DNA of 64,000 nt from Varroa destructor (lineage: Eukaryota > Arthropoda > Arachnida > Mesostigmata > Varroidae): contig NW_019211457.1 in the NCBI RefSeq assembly GCF_002443255.2, positions 51,769,725-51,833,724 on the forward strand. The letters run 5' to 3'. Shown here piece after piece: positions 38,241 to 50,504 of this stretch. Both the position numbers and the translations under genes were made by a program. Numbering within the stretch: the stretch's first letter is position 1; each line of letters begins with the position of its first letter. The notes beneath the pieces are model-generated. The model had not been told where the DNA came from. It was given only the letters and a program-made list of their open reading frames with translations, and did not search any database.

Positions 38241-40671
38241 TCATTTATCGTTGTGTGAACGCATATGCCTTAGCAGGTGGGCCTTGTCAGCAAACGTTTT
38301 TCCACAGGTGGGACACAGCTGCGTTTTCTCTGGGATATGCCGTCGGATATGCGTTTCCAGCTGCGCTTCGGATGGTGTCGTAAACGTGCACAGGGCTTCC
38401 GGGCAATGAAAAACACTTTTAAGGTGAACACGTCGGTGTGTAGCTAGATGATGGGGGTAACGGGTTCGGTACGAGCATTGGTCACAGCGCAGGAAACGCT
38501 CTCCGGGGTGCGTCTGTTTCAGATGTGTGTCAAGAGCTTCCTGTGTCACGAAGGAGTGTCTGCACCAACGACAAACGTATGGGCGATCGACCTTATGAAG
38601 CCTACAATGTGTTTCTAGTTGGGCCTGATGGCGGCATTTGTATGTGCATAGCTCGCAAGAAAAAGGCCTATCCGAGAGGTGTTTACGTCGATGGCGCACG
38701 AGGGTGGAAATCTTCAATGTACGATGCTCACATGCATCGCAGCGGTAGGGAGGACTGCGAGGAAAATGGGTATTTTTAAGATGGTCAAGAAATTGTCGTT
38801 TCCACGTACATGTGAACCCACACAGGAAGCATTTATATGTAATTTGGCGCACATGGACTTGTTCTGCAAGCAAACATATAATCAGACTATTTTATTAAAA
38901 TTCGTGTTTAGAAAAGTCAGTTAACTTATCAGTTAACTTAGTTAATCACTTATTGAAAGTGACAATATGCAACGTTCGTATTTTAAATCGATGGCGTCAT
39001 ATATAATATAAGCTATTCTAAGGATAGCAAATTGGAAACCAAACAAGATGAAACCCGTATATGGGAATCGTATAGTTAATCACGATAGAAACGCAACACA
39101 GTGTGTAGCAATGGCTGGCGTAGGAATTTTTGATACGACTATCTGTATACCTCGAAAAAAAAATGCACTAAATGCTACGACGGTAGCAGCAACAAATAAA
39201 CGTGACGGGCTATAGCGAAAACACAAATACAGTAAAATGTTTATTCCTATATTACTCTGCTAAAAATAACCGCAGTGTTTTGATGGCCTAAGGTAAAATA
39301 TTACCGATGTGGTTCCTGAGAAGCGATCTTGCATGTTCCCCTTTACCGATAAAAGTACATTTTTCGCAACAGATGCCTTTCACGTCGCTGCTTGCGCTAA
39401 CGGGGGCTATGTCGTCCTCTGAAACATCTGTGTCTCCACCAAGATCATCCATGCGGATGTCGCCATTCATCAGACGGGGATGACTATCTGGAACCCAAAG
39501 TGGTAAACGTATAAACATGTACTTAGTCGCGAACCTTTACCCGCACGAATACTGTTAAAATGACTGAACTGATAGAAACGTACCGCGGCTACGTTGACTA
39601 TATCCAAGGTTCAAAGAGTAAGTTTGCCTAGAAGGTTACGTCTTTCTTTTTGAAATTGCGCGCCTCTAGGCGAAAATAGAGATTACATGTCATATCTAAA
39701 GTAAAGTATCCAAGAAGCATAATACCTACGCAGGTACTTATGCTTCAACATTTCGTCTTACCGTCGTCGCTGTTCTCCTCCGCAGAGCCTAGAGCCCTCT
39801 CATCGTCCTGTCTAGCCAGTGCGTCAATCGCCGCATCTACAGCAATTCGTTCAAGTTGAATTCTCGTTGCCATTAAATCCACCTCTAAAGGAGTGCTTTC
39901 ATTATTTCTTAGCTCTTCAAATACATTCAACATTATCGGAAGAAGCTCCTTTGCCTGTGGACGTTTTATAACTAACGCTACCACCTGACCGGGAGAGAAA
40001 TCACTCCAGTCAACTAAGCAAAGAACAAGTCGTAAGAGATGAAATCGTTCCTTATAACGAAAACAGACCCACGAAATAACAAGTGAGGCTAGGTATGAAC
40101 CTCGATCGATATTTATACATTTATCTAGTATAAGTTCCTCCAACCTGACGAAGTCAAGTCGGAGCAAGGATGGTTTTACCAGCTCGAGGTTATCTTTTAT
40201 AAAGCTACTTGCAGCCAGATGTAGATTCGGCAGGTAGTATTTAATAGCGGCTTCGCGTACCGCTAGAACGTTATTGCTGCATATCGTCGATTCCATAACC
40301 TCTGCGATAAACGCCTTCAGCTTGAACAGCAGAAGAAAATTCGCCATGCTCAATAGGTCTAACATGTTGCTTGTTTCAATATTAATTGATCCAGTGTAGA
40401 TGAAAGCCAAGACGCTTCGAAATGCACGAATTGTGCCTACTGGTATTGGCACATGGAGTCTTTCGCCTACAACTCGGTGGGACTTTAACACCGATTCAAA
40501 ATACGGACTACACGAAGCTAGTAACACTTTATGAGCATGCAATTCTTCGCCATTGACCAGCATAGTGACGTCACAGAACTTGCCACTGTCTCGAAACTTC
40601 TTGAAACGCTCGAGGATATCGGCCGGTAGATGGGCCTCTTGATAGAGAGTCGACAACCGAGGACTGGCCAT
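38241..40671 (-). CDS. BTB-BACK and C2H2 zinc-finger protein
   Basis: Three minus-strand exons join in frame: 40671-39762, 39487-39305 and 38863-38241 (571 aa). Residues 24-130 are a BTB domain (FCDVTMLVNGEELHAHKVLL, SCSPYFESVL, FIYTGSINI). A BACK-like helical domain follows (about 131-235). An acidic linker leads to zinc fingers: a degenerate one (CEKC...RNHIGEQVH) encoded across the exon 2/3 junction, then seven clear C2H2 fingers ending in CPTCGKTFADKAHLLRHMRSH. The last but one has C-x4-C spacing (CPEALC). BTB domains mediate dimerisation and corepressor or cullin contacts, and tandem fingers bind DNA, so a nuclear transcriptional regulator is likely. Splice sites are clear: donors GACG|GTAAGA and ATCG|GTAATA, acceptors GGGTTCCAG and TTTGCTTGCAG. 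I cannot assign an orthologue. Confidence 0.93.
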
Positions 40672-43600
40672 CGTGCACAGAACTTTGCCCTACGGAACAG
40701 ACTCAACCATCCTGGTACTCGGAAGCCACGATCAGCTGGGCATAGTTGGTGGAGTAATGCGTAGGTTCTTTCGGCGGCGGACACCTGAGCTAAATGCACC
40801 AGAGTGTTGTATGCGAGACGAGTCCCGAAAACACGATTCTACGGGAGCGCGAGGACGCCCTCTCCTAAGGCGGCCTCTCTCCCCTCTTCGGTGGAGTCGC
40901 TAGGAAGATCAAAGGAACACGTGTACATACAGAGCTAAAGCCAACCAAGTACAGATACATCACACGTTACATTTTCTGGAAAACATGTTTTAGCTCCGAG
41001 CGTATGGTCAGCTATTGCAGATCTTGGCTCCGTTTAATGTATCACTAGCGGTTGCGATATTAGTAGATAAATGTCGAGTTATGTTTAGGCAGATGCTTTT
41101 TGGGAAAAACGAAGGAGAAGCTATCGTTAGGCAAACACTGAGAGACACAACCCTTACTCAAAAGGCCATTGAGACAGTGCCCTTCGATAGGGAATGCATA
41201 GAGTTGAGTTTAAGCAGTCTCGTAATGGGCAACGAGCTCAGCTATAAGAATATAATAATAATTTTATATTATTACTTCGGCTAAATATGTTAGCGTCTGT
41301 GAACGCAGTCAAATAACAACTTGAACTTTGAAAACCGTTTATTAACCAAACAAGAAACTGTATTATGTCACATAAGGCTAACAAATGGCAGTCAAAATTA
41401 GAACAAGGCTTACCCTTGAGGTGTACGGGAGACTCGCCAACCATTCATTGGATGTCGCTGAGGTAAGAAATAACATCGTCAGCGTAAAAAGTGATACATT
41501 TTAAATAGATTTAGAATAAATTGCGTTTTTTTGGAAAATCGAGTGAGTATCCGTCATGATAATATCGGAAAGACTACACGAAGAGACACTTAGAAACCAG
41601 CTTACATGTTAAATATTGTTCACCCTAGTTGCAACTTCATTATGATAAGGATTATGAAATTTTTACGTCGATCGTGTTACTAAATATCGAACAAAGTTGT
41701 AAAGCCAGCTAATAACATAATAGTTTCGAACCACGAACTCTAGGACCATTACTAGCTGTGTGATAGTCCTGAGCGAAGCGAGTCACGGTTCCTTAAGTTA
41801 GTCAAGTAATAAATAGTCTGTCAACTTCGGACGGAGGCTTCTGCATAGATTCGAAGTATCTACACTTTCTATAGAGTTTTTAATATACGGGAGAAACATG
41901 CCGTTGGACGAAAGGCTGTTAAAGAAGTACCGTTTGCTGCTGATCACGTCCTGTCGAAATAAAGGAGCTGACGCGTGAAATGAACAAATATCAAAAAGAA
42001 TGCATTTGCGTTTTATCCTATGTAAGTATTTCCTTTTCTGCATAAGTGATTTATGCAAGTATAATGAGAAAAATAAGCAAGTTTAATTAGTGGTTCAATC
42101 AGGTGAGATCTGAATTAAGCAAGAATGAAGTCAGATCGTGTGACTTGAGTAACAATCTATTGCCAAAGAGTGGTTCAGCTGAGAAATACGAGACCCCTTT
42201 TGGTATCAATAGGATGACGGCTGGCAGCTGACAGTTACAAAGGGAACATCGTAATAGCTTGCCGTAAAGGACTTTGGCTAAGATCCCTGCGGAGCAGTGA
42301 AGGGGGTCTTCGCAGCCTGGTGCAAGAACTGGAACCGATGCGTCATAGAGAAAAGCGAACGCGCGCCTTGGCCAAATGCCAACTAGTGAAGTTATGGTTT
42401 ACTAGTGAAACGTGCAACGGGAAGAATAAATGGAAGGAATACCTTTCCGATCTATTTGATTCTAGCGAATCTGCAAGTAGAAACCCCGTGCACAGCGGAA
42501 CGTGGCCTTGGATATTTTAGGGGACTAGACTCTAGAAAGACAACTTACACGGAGCTGCGCCTCAGATAGTCGAGACGCCGTTTTGTACTTTGAAAATAGT
42601 AGTGTACTTCAAGTTGGCGCTATATCACCATAGCGGCTTGGAATATAAGGCGACACGGTGTACAGGATCAGTGTAGAGGGTATGATGTAGACAATGGAAT
42701 ATAGGATCCTGTCACCGAGTCTCTAAGCAGGTCACAAATGCTGATTTAGAATAGAAAAATCTGATTTGAGAGACAAATGTGACTATACGATGTACATGTA
42801 TGCTTTCGCATTCCTCTCTTACTGTGTTTTCCATGCTAAAGGTTGTATCTATACTTTGGTAGCCTGAAAGTTTACACGAAAAAAAGAACACATTGTTATG
42901 TCCGCTTGAAACTGCAGAGAACCTAGAGGCTGATATAAAATGGGAAATAAGTGCTAAACGGATTTCATCTGAATCTTTTTCCAGTTAGTTTCTATAACGT
43001 TGACACTTTAATTCTCTTTTTCGTACAAATCTTGTTATCTTGTTAGATTAATCGACCACTAAATTTGGTGTTCCTTATCAGACGGATACTCAAAACTTAT
43101 CTAATTTTTATAGCATCCTAAATAATTTCGAAACTTTACCACTAAGGTACCATCTTTCGATTAAGTTTATATTTTTAATTTATGTCTGACTATCGATATT
43201 TAAAGGTATTTTTACCCTAAAAACCTTGCTACAGATGCACTGTATAATTCCTGCCGTACGTAACCAGTGAACTTGAAAATGTTTGTCAGTTACATGTATT
43301 TAACGTTTTTATTTGAGTAAAACGTATTTTTCATGATTTCAATTTTTCGCTACTATTTACGTGCTCAAAAATGACGTTATAAAGGTTTTTTTTTCTAAGT
43401 TATCTGACGGTTCAAATGTTGAAATTTCAATATAATATTCAATCATCAAATACCTATGATTTTTTTTGAAATAAAAGTGCTAAATATATTGATATGCACT
43501 GGTATGCTTTCCGGTTGAACGTGTAGAAAGTTATAATTTACTGCCGTAGCTAGGACACATTCTACATAAGGAAAAGGCTAAAAAGTACATCCGTTTCAGA

Positions 43601-43839
43601 CACATGTTTTTTTTTGCTTAAAATGAAAAATCTACCCACAGAGATTGGTTTCGAGTCGTTTGAAAAATATTAAGTTACGGGTGTGATTCTATAAACAACA
43701 ACAACAAAAGTACACATCCGTTCCCACCTAGATATCACATAGATATTTGGCAACGAGAATTAATATCATTTAATACTATACTTATGAGTTACAGTTACGA
43801 GTGTTACGCTGTCCCATGATCTAAATAGAGAATTCTCTG

Positions 43840-43860
43840 TCTTTCTCTCTCTCTCTCTCC

Positions 43861-43892
<32 letters not shown>
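43840..43892. repeat. Compound (CT)n(TA)n microsatellite
   Basis: A (CT)n tract passes directly into a (TA)n tract of about 28 bases. It is a simple repeat with no sign of coding. Confidence 0.9.
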
Positions 43893-43896
<4 letters not shown>

Positions 43897-44020
43897 CTTG
43901 ATTGTGATCCCTGACTAAATAATTCTAATCTCGTTTAGGTTGTAAAATGATCAAGGACTAGAATAACGTTTTTATGGTGGATGTCCTAACAAATGGCGGT
44001 GCTTCCAGTTTTTTTTTTAC

Positions 44021-44121
44021 CGCACGTCCATAACAGCGAGGCCTATTATCAGGAATCTTCATGTTCTCCCAGTTGCTATCGCCTCCCGGCGTTTCGATTT
44101 CAGTATAGCCCTTGTGATTAC
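44021..44121 (-). CDS. Candidate exon of an unknown gene
   Basis: On the minus strand an acceptor TCTCTATGTCATAG precedes a 101-nt open stretch that ends at donor GTGCG|GTAAAA. With one base carried in, it reads 34 codons including NHKGYTEIETPGGDSNWENM and IPDNRPRCYGRA, a hydrophilic composition unlike the surrounding AT-rich filler. No family is recognised and no partner exon was found. It lies 1.1 kb past the Kunitz stop codon on the same strand, so it is not part of that open frame. Confidence 0.25.
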
Positions 44122-45200
44122 CTATGACATAGAGATCATATAGGAGTAACTCTTTTGCAAACACAGAGCAGTAAAATGAGCTCAAAGCTGTGTCTCTTAA
44201 ACGCGAACGCGAATATCCCGAAACCTAACAAGGTAACTTCGCGGAAATAGACGTAGTCTTACAAATCTGAGCCTATGTTAGACTTCGAACGGGTGACACC
44301 GAACCGCTCAAATCGTCATATTAGGAGGTACGCGATGCATCACCATGAACCAAGTGTATCAGATGCAGGGAACAGTGTATGAATGCAACACTTTTGAATA
44401 TGATCTCTTTAGAAAACTTAGCGTCTGCATCATCCCAACGTAAATTTTGTCTAATAGTAGGCGAATTGTTTACAGAAACATATTTGTCTTTGTGATTCGT
44501 TTGATAAAGATGGATGGAACTGAACAAACAATATATTGGAGATATTTCAGCGCCTAGTCCTAGTAGAAGTATCCCTTTTCGAACTGCATTTAAGGCATAA
44601 GCCACTTAATATTGAAATCGTATAAGGTTAAGTTAGTTTTTTCGAACTAATATATGAAAATACTACCTTGATAAGCATATATATATATATATATATGATC
44701 GAGGAATTATTACTAAGGATTAAGGCCAGATCACGGAGATACCATCGCGAAAATCAGATACTACAGAGTTAAACGTGCTGTCTGGCACCGTCGCTAGTGC
44801 GTGGCCTATGCCTTCTCATGTCGGCACGCTAAAACCCATGAAATAAAGATAGCTATATCAGTTCGACGATAACAGTTATGTAGTGTCCATTAATTGGTTA
44901 TCATTTTATTCATAGTATTTGCATGCGGGTCAACAGGAGAGGGCAACGTAGGCTTCGTTCGAGTACGGTACGAGATCACCTGGATACACCATTTTCGAGG
45001 CACAAGGTTCAAGATTTGCTCTGTAACAAAAAAACAATTGATCTATGCAAATAGGCGAAAAAGCCAAAATTTCATCTATCTCCCAGACCGTACAGCACAA
45101 ATCGAGTTTTACGTCCGTCACGCTATTATCTGCAGTGCATGTACATTTGGCCAAGTTAAGCCAAGCGTTCTACCAGTTAGGATGAAGGATTAGCCGCGAT

Positions 45201-46643
45201 CTACTCCGTCGTACTCTGAGTCACCCCTCGTTGGTCATCTTTCACATCATCAATAAGGCTTTCGGCTTCAAATGCCTCCTGTAATGGGCAAATGTATTTC
45301 GAGCGAAACTTTGTATCGTGAAAAGCACGGTAGCCATCACGAGTTCTTGTTGGCTCATTTTTATTGACTTTCATCATCGGCTTAGGATTTAGCCAGAGCG
45401 TGCCAGATGGAGCGTCTTCTTGTTTTATGTGTTCGTTGTAAGCGTTAGCTAGATGACGGCTGTTAGATTTAGTAGAATGAGTAGCTGTGTTCCCATCTAA
45501 TGATGCAATCGGCGAGGAGTTTAGTTCATCGCTGGCGTTCGCAGCAAGGATCTGCTCGATTCGTTCGATGAAATCTTTGATATTTTTACGCTGTACGCAG
45601 ACAAGGTCGCATTCTTCCATGCAATAGAAAATGAATCCATTACCTCCACAGCCTCCATAAGTAAATTGTTTACATTTCCTTGAGTCAGTATCGAAGTAGA
45701 ACCCAAGAAACGCCGCTCGGCAGGCCCCGGTGATCGGCTCTAGGGAGCATCTGACTAAAAACGCACAAAAATGGTAGAATGCCACTGGTTATCGGAAAGT
45801 ATAGATATTGTAGCATTTTGTCAACTGCCACAAATACAGTTTCGACCGTGTGTTTCGACGAGCTAAAAGAAATCCTCTAGATTTAACAGAAATTGCCGTA
45901 GTGAACGTAAGACGTAACCGGATTAAGATAGTATTAGAGTCTAGTCTTGCATGCTAACTAAAAGCCCCGCGGCGTTTATGTAAAATTGTTATATGGCTCT
46001 ATGTAAGACTGGACTGGACTGTTTCTATTGCAAACACGTTTCACAGGCGCTAGCTCGTGTCTGTAATTTCTCTTCGTATCTTAGCCAAACAAAATTTAAT
46101 CATTTTTCTTACATACGCTTGCAAAGGTCTTCGAGGTCAACCAGCTGCAGGGTCTGATGTTGTGTTTCTGCAATCAGAGCATAAGCGAACTGCTACCGAC
46201 CCCATCTGGACTGTTATAAGGAAAAAAACGCCCAGTGAGCAATATTCTTAGCGGACATATAACCGAAACGTCTTTCGAAAGCGTAAAGTTTTGAGAAAAT
46301 AAAGGTGGAGGCAGTGTGACTTCTAACTATTATTCTATTTGTTAAAGTGCGAAAAAAGGACACGAACATGATTCCAGCCTATCTCGCAAGGCTCTAAATA
46401 ATATGTACAATTTCTAATAGGTGATTGCGCAATCTAAGATCAATTCGTTTGTACTTAAAATAATTTTGCCACTAAATTCAAAAAATAGGCACATGCTTTT
46501 CAGCTGAAAAAAAAAAAAAAAAAACTATATTACTCACAGTCTAGAGGAGCTGGTGGCGCAGCTGATGTTATTACTGCGATGATGAACTGAAGTTCGATTG
46601 TCAGGGGTGTTATGAGTCGGCTCCGTAAACACGATAACATCAT
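45201..46643 (-). CDS. Secreted single-Kunitz-domain protease inhibitor
   Basis: Two minus-strand exons: 46643-46534 (signal peptide) and 45750-45201 (219 aa). Exon 1 reads MMLSCLRSRLITPLTIELQF and then a hydrophobic run ending ITSAAPPAP, a signal peptide. Exon 2 enters after TTTTTAGTCAG. The Kunitz domain spans Cys38-Cys88 with canonical spacing (C-x8-C-x15-C-x7-C-x12-C-x3-C), including GFYFDTDSRKCKQFTYGGCGGN. The residue after the second Cys (P1) is Arg, which predicts inhibition of trypsin-like proteases. An extra Cys lies at 80, four residues before the fifth canonical Cys, and another at 36 just before the domain. About 130 residues of hydrophilic Lys/Asn/Asp/Ser-rich tail without a second domain follow. 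The donor TGTGA|GTAATA was chosen because it alone keeps frame; the stronger TGACT|GTGAG overlaps it but breaks frame, so an unseen middle exon is possible. Confidence 0.85.
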
Positions 46644-49600
46644 TATGTCGTCAGATTGTCACAAGTAGCTCCTAAACGTCCACTGTGGCAGATCTTCCAG
46701 AAAAACGAAAGTGAGATTTTGATTTTGCCGCTTTTCGCCGTTTTCGAAATTGTCCACCTGTCGGATTGGGTTTGTGGCTGCGTGTACCTTACCGTCACGA
46801 GGATGAATTATACAATGGCGGACATGAATTGAAAGTGCGAAATCGATGGAAGAAGCCGAAATGTCTTACTCAGCATACGCTTGCAGCGATTACAAACATT
46901 ACGATCAGAAATAAGTCCGGGCGAGTTAAAAGCAGTGTAATAGTAACCTTCGTAAGGTAAACGCATCCGCCAAGTCCACGTGTTGTAGAGCAACGAAAAG
47001 TTCTGTGATGACAAAAACTACATTTTGACTCAAGATTTTCTTGTTAATTCGCGTATGTCTCGAGAGAAAGGGAACCACCCCATGCGTAAGCGAGAGACCG
47101 ACTAAATAGAGTAGACGACGCTATTTGTTCGATAAGAAAGAGCGCTGACTACCATTAGACTATAGTAGCAGTGAGTGGTAGTGGTTACTTTAATGCCTGA
47201 ATCAGCAGACAGAGAGGGAGAGAGAAACAGACACGTTAACATAGATCTTCATGCGCGAGGTGACGGAACCTGTCGGGTGTTGCAATATTCGACGCTTACT
47301 CCAATATTGTTCCGTCGAAACGGCGGCCAAATGTCAATTGCGCTTAAAGACTATTCAACGTTACATATATGCGCTTACTGACTTTTTTCATTCCATAGAA
47401 AAAAAATACTACTTGAAAAAAAATAAGCTCAGTGTGATGAATTTTCTAGTAGACTGCGTCAGAATAAAATAAATATCCACTGACGAATCCGGCGCAGTTA
47501 GATCACTGCGCACTGTATAATTGCGAACCATCCAGATCTGGTCTGTGCTGGTTTTGTTTTTTGCCCGAATAGTACCTAGCTTCCTAGCACCAGCGTCTAA
47601 AGCTCTTGCAACGATTGCTTTTGCTAATGTGCTTGTTCCTGCAACCTTTATAAACCAATCTATACAATAAAGACACTCACTTTTATGCTGTTGCATTGAA
47701 CAGCATAAACTAGAAATACAATTCACTAATGAGCAAGGTCTGCATGGCCTTGCTGATCAGTATTAAACAGAACTTGTATTGCAACTTAGACACGTCTCGT
47801 ATAATGCGAACGCCTCAAAGCTGGCAAACACTATGATAAAGGAAGTATAGTCGCTATTATCCTCCCGTTAAATTAGGTCGATTTTTTTAGTTCAGATCTA
47901 GAAGTATTCCTGTATTTGTCCAGTCGTTGAGTTGGAAACGATCGCATACGGGTAAAAATACTCTGAAAGCAATAAAACATTGAGTAATAACACTGCTTTT
48001 ACGCGGTTTGCTGAGCTGACCAGTGATCTCTAATCAGGTAGAAGCCCAATTTTGCAAAAAAAAAAAAGCTGTCGTGGTTCTCTGACTCTATTTTAAACTT
48101 AATTTGTCGATATTTAAAAGTAGTCAAGGTTTAACTGTATCTGTAACTAAGCGATAGTTAGAGAAGAATTCTAATCACGTTAACATCACCTTAACACTTA
48201 TATTGGTTGTGCTGTTACGGTCAAACACGGACACGTTATTTTCCGCACTCTACTTATCTTCTTCGGTTAGACCCTAGATTCGGAATCTAGGGCCCCATGC
48301 AAAGGTAAATCCTACCTATTTCATCAAAACAAACATTGTAAAAACATTAATTGTATGAATTGCAATCGTTGTTGATAGTTCAGTATACGAGCTGCGATCC
48401 ACTGATCGAATTGAACTTGAAAGTGAGGCGGCATAATCTAGTATCTATAATAGGATATTTACTACGAAGGAAACGCAGACTTACGACTTCTGCGCTTCAT
48501 TCAGATGTCTTTATCTGCAGCTTATCTGATATCTTTCGTTCTACGCATCTGAAATGAAAATGCAAACCTCAGCGCATCGAGTGTTGGCAGGTTTGATTTA
48601 CCAGTAATGAATAGTCGATGAGTACGATCTGAGTGCACAGTACGGTTATGCGCTAATCTAAATGAGTCACTTCAATAACATGCGTTACTTCGAAAAATTT
48701 CGATATGTTTCATTACAGTTATCGATCTACTTAAAAGGTAAATAGGCAAAAACAGCAATGTATAATTTTGCATACATCCTAAAGGGCTGTGACTTCCGAT
48801 TTCCGGTATTTTCGTTATTGAGCAAATCGTATCAGGACGTCATGTCCGTTGTCTTATGTCGCTCATTAGGTGAAGGTAGTATAGGCTAGGCTGGATCAAG
48901 GCTTGAATCACAGTAATAATTTTGTTCAAAGAAGCGAGTCAGAAAACAAGATCAGCGAAAAGAGTATCTTCTAAGAAAGAGAAAAACCATCTAAAATAAA
49001 ATAAATATTTGATGAATTGAGAAAAAAATGTGGAAACATACTGCATTGGCCTTTTAGATAAGCTCAAAAAGTAAACCGATCAAAACAAAGTCACCTTTTC
49101 CATTTTTTTTTGCTGTTGGCGAAATTACAAATAGCATGTTTAAACACACACTATGGGAGTTTTTCGTAGAAGAAGTCGGGTCTGAGATGTTCACCTATTA
49201 AAATCGCTTCCCTTCGTATCATAAGGTAGACAGACTGAAGCTGGAGAGCCTGACTTGTGCGTCGTCCCGCTACCGACAAAAATAGTTGTTAACCATTCTG
49301 TCTTCAACTAAACTAATCTAAACATCAAACAAAAAGGTATCTCAGTCCTTAGGCTTTGCGTCACACATACGTCCATATTTTTCTAGTTAATCCTCCTATC
49401 TAGAATCTTGTTGACCTACCAGTACTAGGGGGGCAATCTTACAATACAATTCTCTAAGTCATCCCTGCATTAAAATTAAACGTTTCGCGTTTCTGAGAAG
49501 TACAATCGATTGAATCTTCCTATCTTCGATTAAAAGATCAGATCACATGTGATATTCTCAATACCATTTACTCTATTTTGGTGCTTCCCGAGGAAGCCGC

Positions 49601-50080
49601 GTCCACTCAATAGCTGAACCAGATACGAATGTTGTTGGAGCATACTGTAATATTCTCAATACCGTTTCAAGGCCTTTCTCGAGGACTGCAGCACCTTGCA
49701 CTCTATGTAGCCAGCAAGTTCTCGCGCAGCGCCCTCTTTTTTATTATTTCGTGATTAGATCGTCAATTATTCTCTCTACTTGCAGCTTCTAAGAAATTGA
49801 GAGTAAATATCGCTGACTCATTTGAGTTAGTTCGAAACACTCGGGCCAATCCCAGAGTTGTTTGCCGCTGTAATTTCATTCGCCTTTGTTTATTTACCTG
49901 CAAAATTAAGATAGGGTACAGTGCGTCAGCTACCAGGATCATGTGTGATTGGCATGAATTGGGCGAAATGGTTAACAGGTTTGATGGTTTTACCAGTCGT
50001 TGATTTAACTTGAGAGCCGTTTGTTTGTTGCAGGTCGCACCTAATAGTTTCTAAAAAATGTTGAGACAACTTCTATGTAC
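46644..50080. other. Intergenic region without a recognised gene
   Basis: No recognised gene. An open frame on the minus strand (47409-47726) contains an amphipathic stretch (LAKAIVARALDAGARKLG) but no splice-supported exon or known domain. A run of 11-12 A lies near 48057-48067. The interval would hold the promoter of the Kunitz gene, but no core elements stand out. Confidence 0.4.
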
Positions 50081-50081
50081 A

Positions 50082-50420
50082 TTAGGATACTTTTATGTTT
50101 CTTACAATCACTAAGAGCCCTAAGCTCCGTTCTTTAGGGGCCAGGTTCAGATTGTAATCGTTGGGCTTGTTCCGGATAGTGTCATCGATCCTCTGTTGCA
50201 GATCATCCATGTCTTTTTCAATGATCAAAGCGACTAAGTCATCCGAAAAAGCTACAACAATAACTCTCCTCATGTAATATTGTTGCAGTATGTGCGTTAT
50301 CGTACCCAGTATTCTACAGTTCTCAGAACCGACTTGTGGGAGGCCCGCGTTCACCGTCAGTCGTGTCATCGTGCATCTCAAGTCCCTCACTAAAGTAAAA
50401 TCACTATGCAAACAAGGATA
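50082..50420 (-). mobile_element. Decayed non-LTR retrotransposon reverse-transcriptase fragment
   Basis: The minus-strand frame keeps several landmarks of the reverse-transcriptase palm and thumb in order. There is a GLPQ motif (family consensus GxPQGS), then about 30 residues later VVAFSDDLVALI, corresponding to the catalytic Y/F-A-D-D-L box, then DMDDLQQRIDDTI and LNLAPKE, which match the helix and the LAPEKTE-like motif that follow in R1/Jockey-type elements. The region after GLPQ is degraded (VGSENC instead of GSVLGP) and the box reads FSDD instead of YADD. Only about 110 residues remain; no endonuclease, ORF1 or poly(A) tail was found. I read it as a dead fragment of a LINE-type element. 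The R1-like assignment is tentative. Confidence 0.6.
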
Positions 50421-50504
50421 CACATCGTTCTTTACTAGCCTGTACAATATAACCCAACAGGACATAAGATTTAATTGGTTTCGGGAATCAAAGAATAAGT
50501 GCAC

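Larger units (their letters stand above)
40672..45200. other. Intergenic region without a recognised gene
   Basis: The first 250 bases above the BTB zinc-finger start codon are GC-richer and may hold its promoter and 5' UTR. The rest is AT-rich. Repeats include (CT)n grading into (TA)n at about 43840-43892 and (TA)n at 44677-44696. Open frames at 41015-41284 and 42320-42520 (plus) look partly gene-like but have no recognisable domain. A candidate minus-strand exon at 44021-44121 is listed separately. Confidence 0.4.

Noticed and set aside
42320..42520. Plus-strand frame considered as a retroelement fragment
   Set aside because: Composition looks slightly protein-like (WKEYLSDLFDSSESAS) but no motif of reverse transcriptase, endonuclease or integrase could be read.
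45140..45195. tRNA D-arm-like string on the minus strand (AACTGGTAGAACGCTTGGC)
   Set aside because: It resembles an A box, but no B box or acceptor stem follows at tRNA distance, so I do not call a tRNA or SINE.
47409..47726. Minus-strand frame with an amphipathic stretch (LAKAIVARALDAGARKLG)
   Set aside because: No known domain, no confident acceptor-donor pair, and no neighbour exon on this strand.
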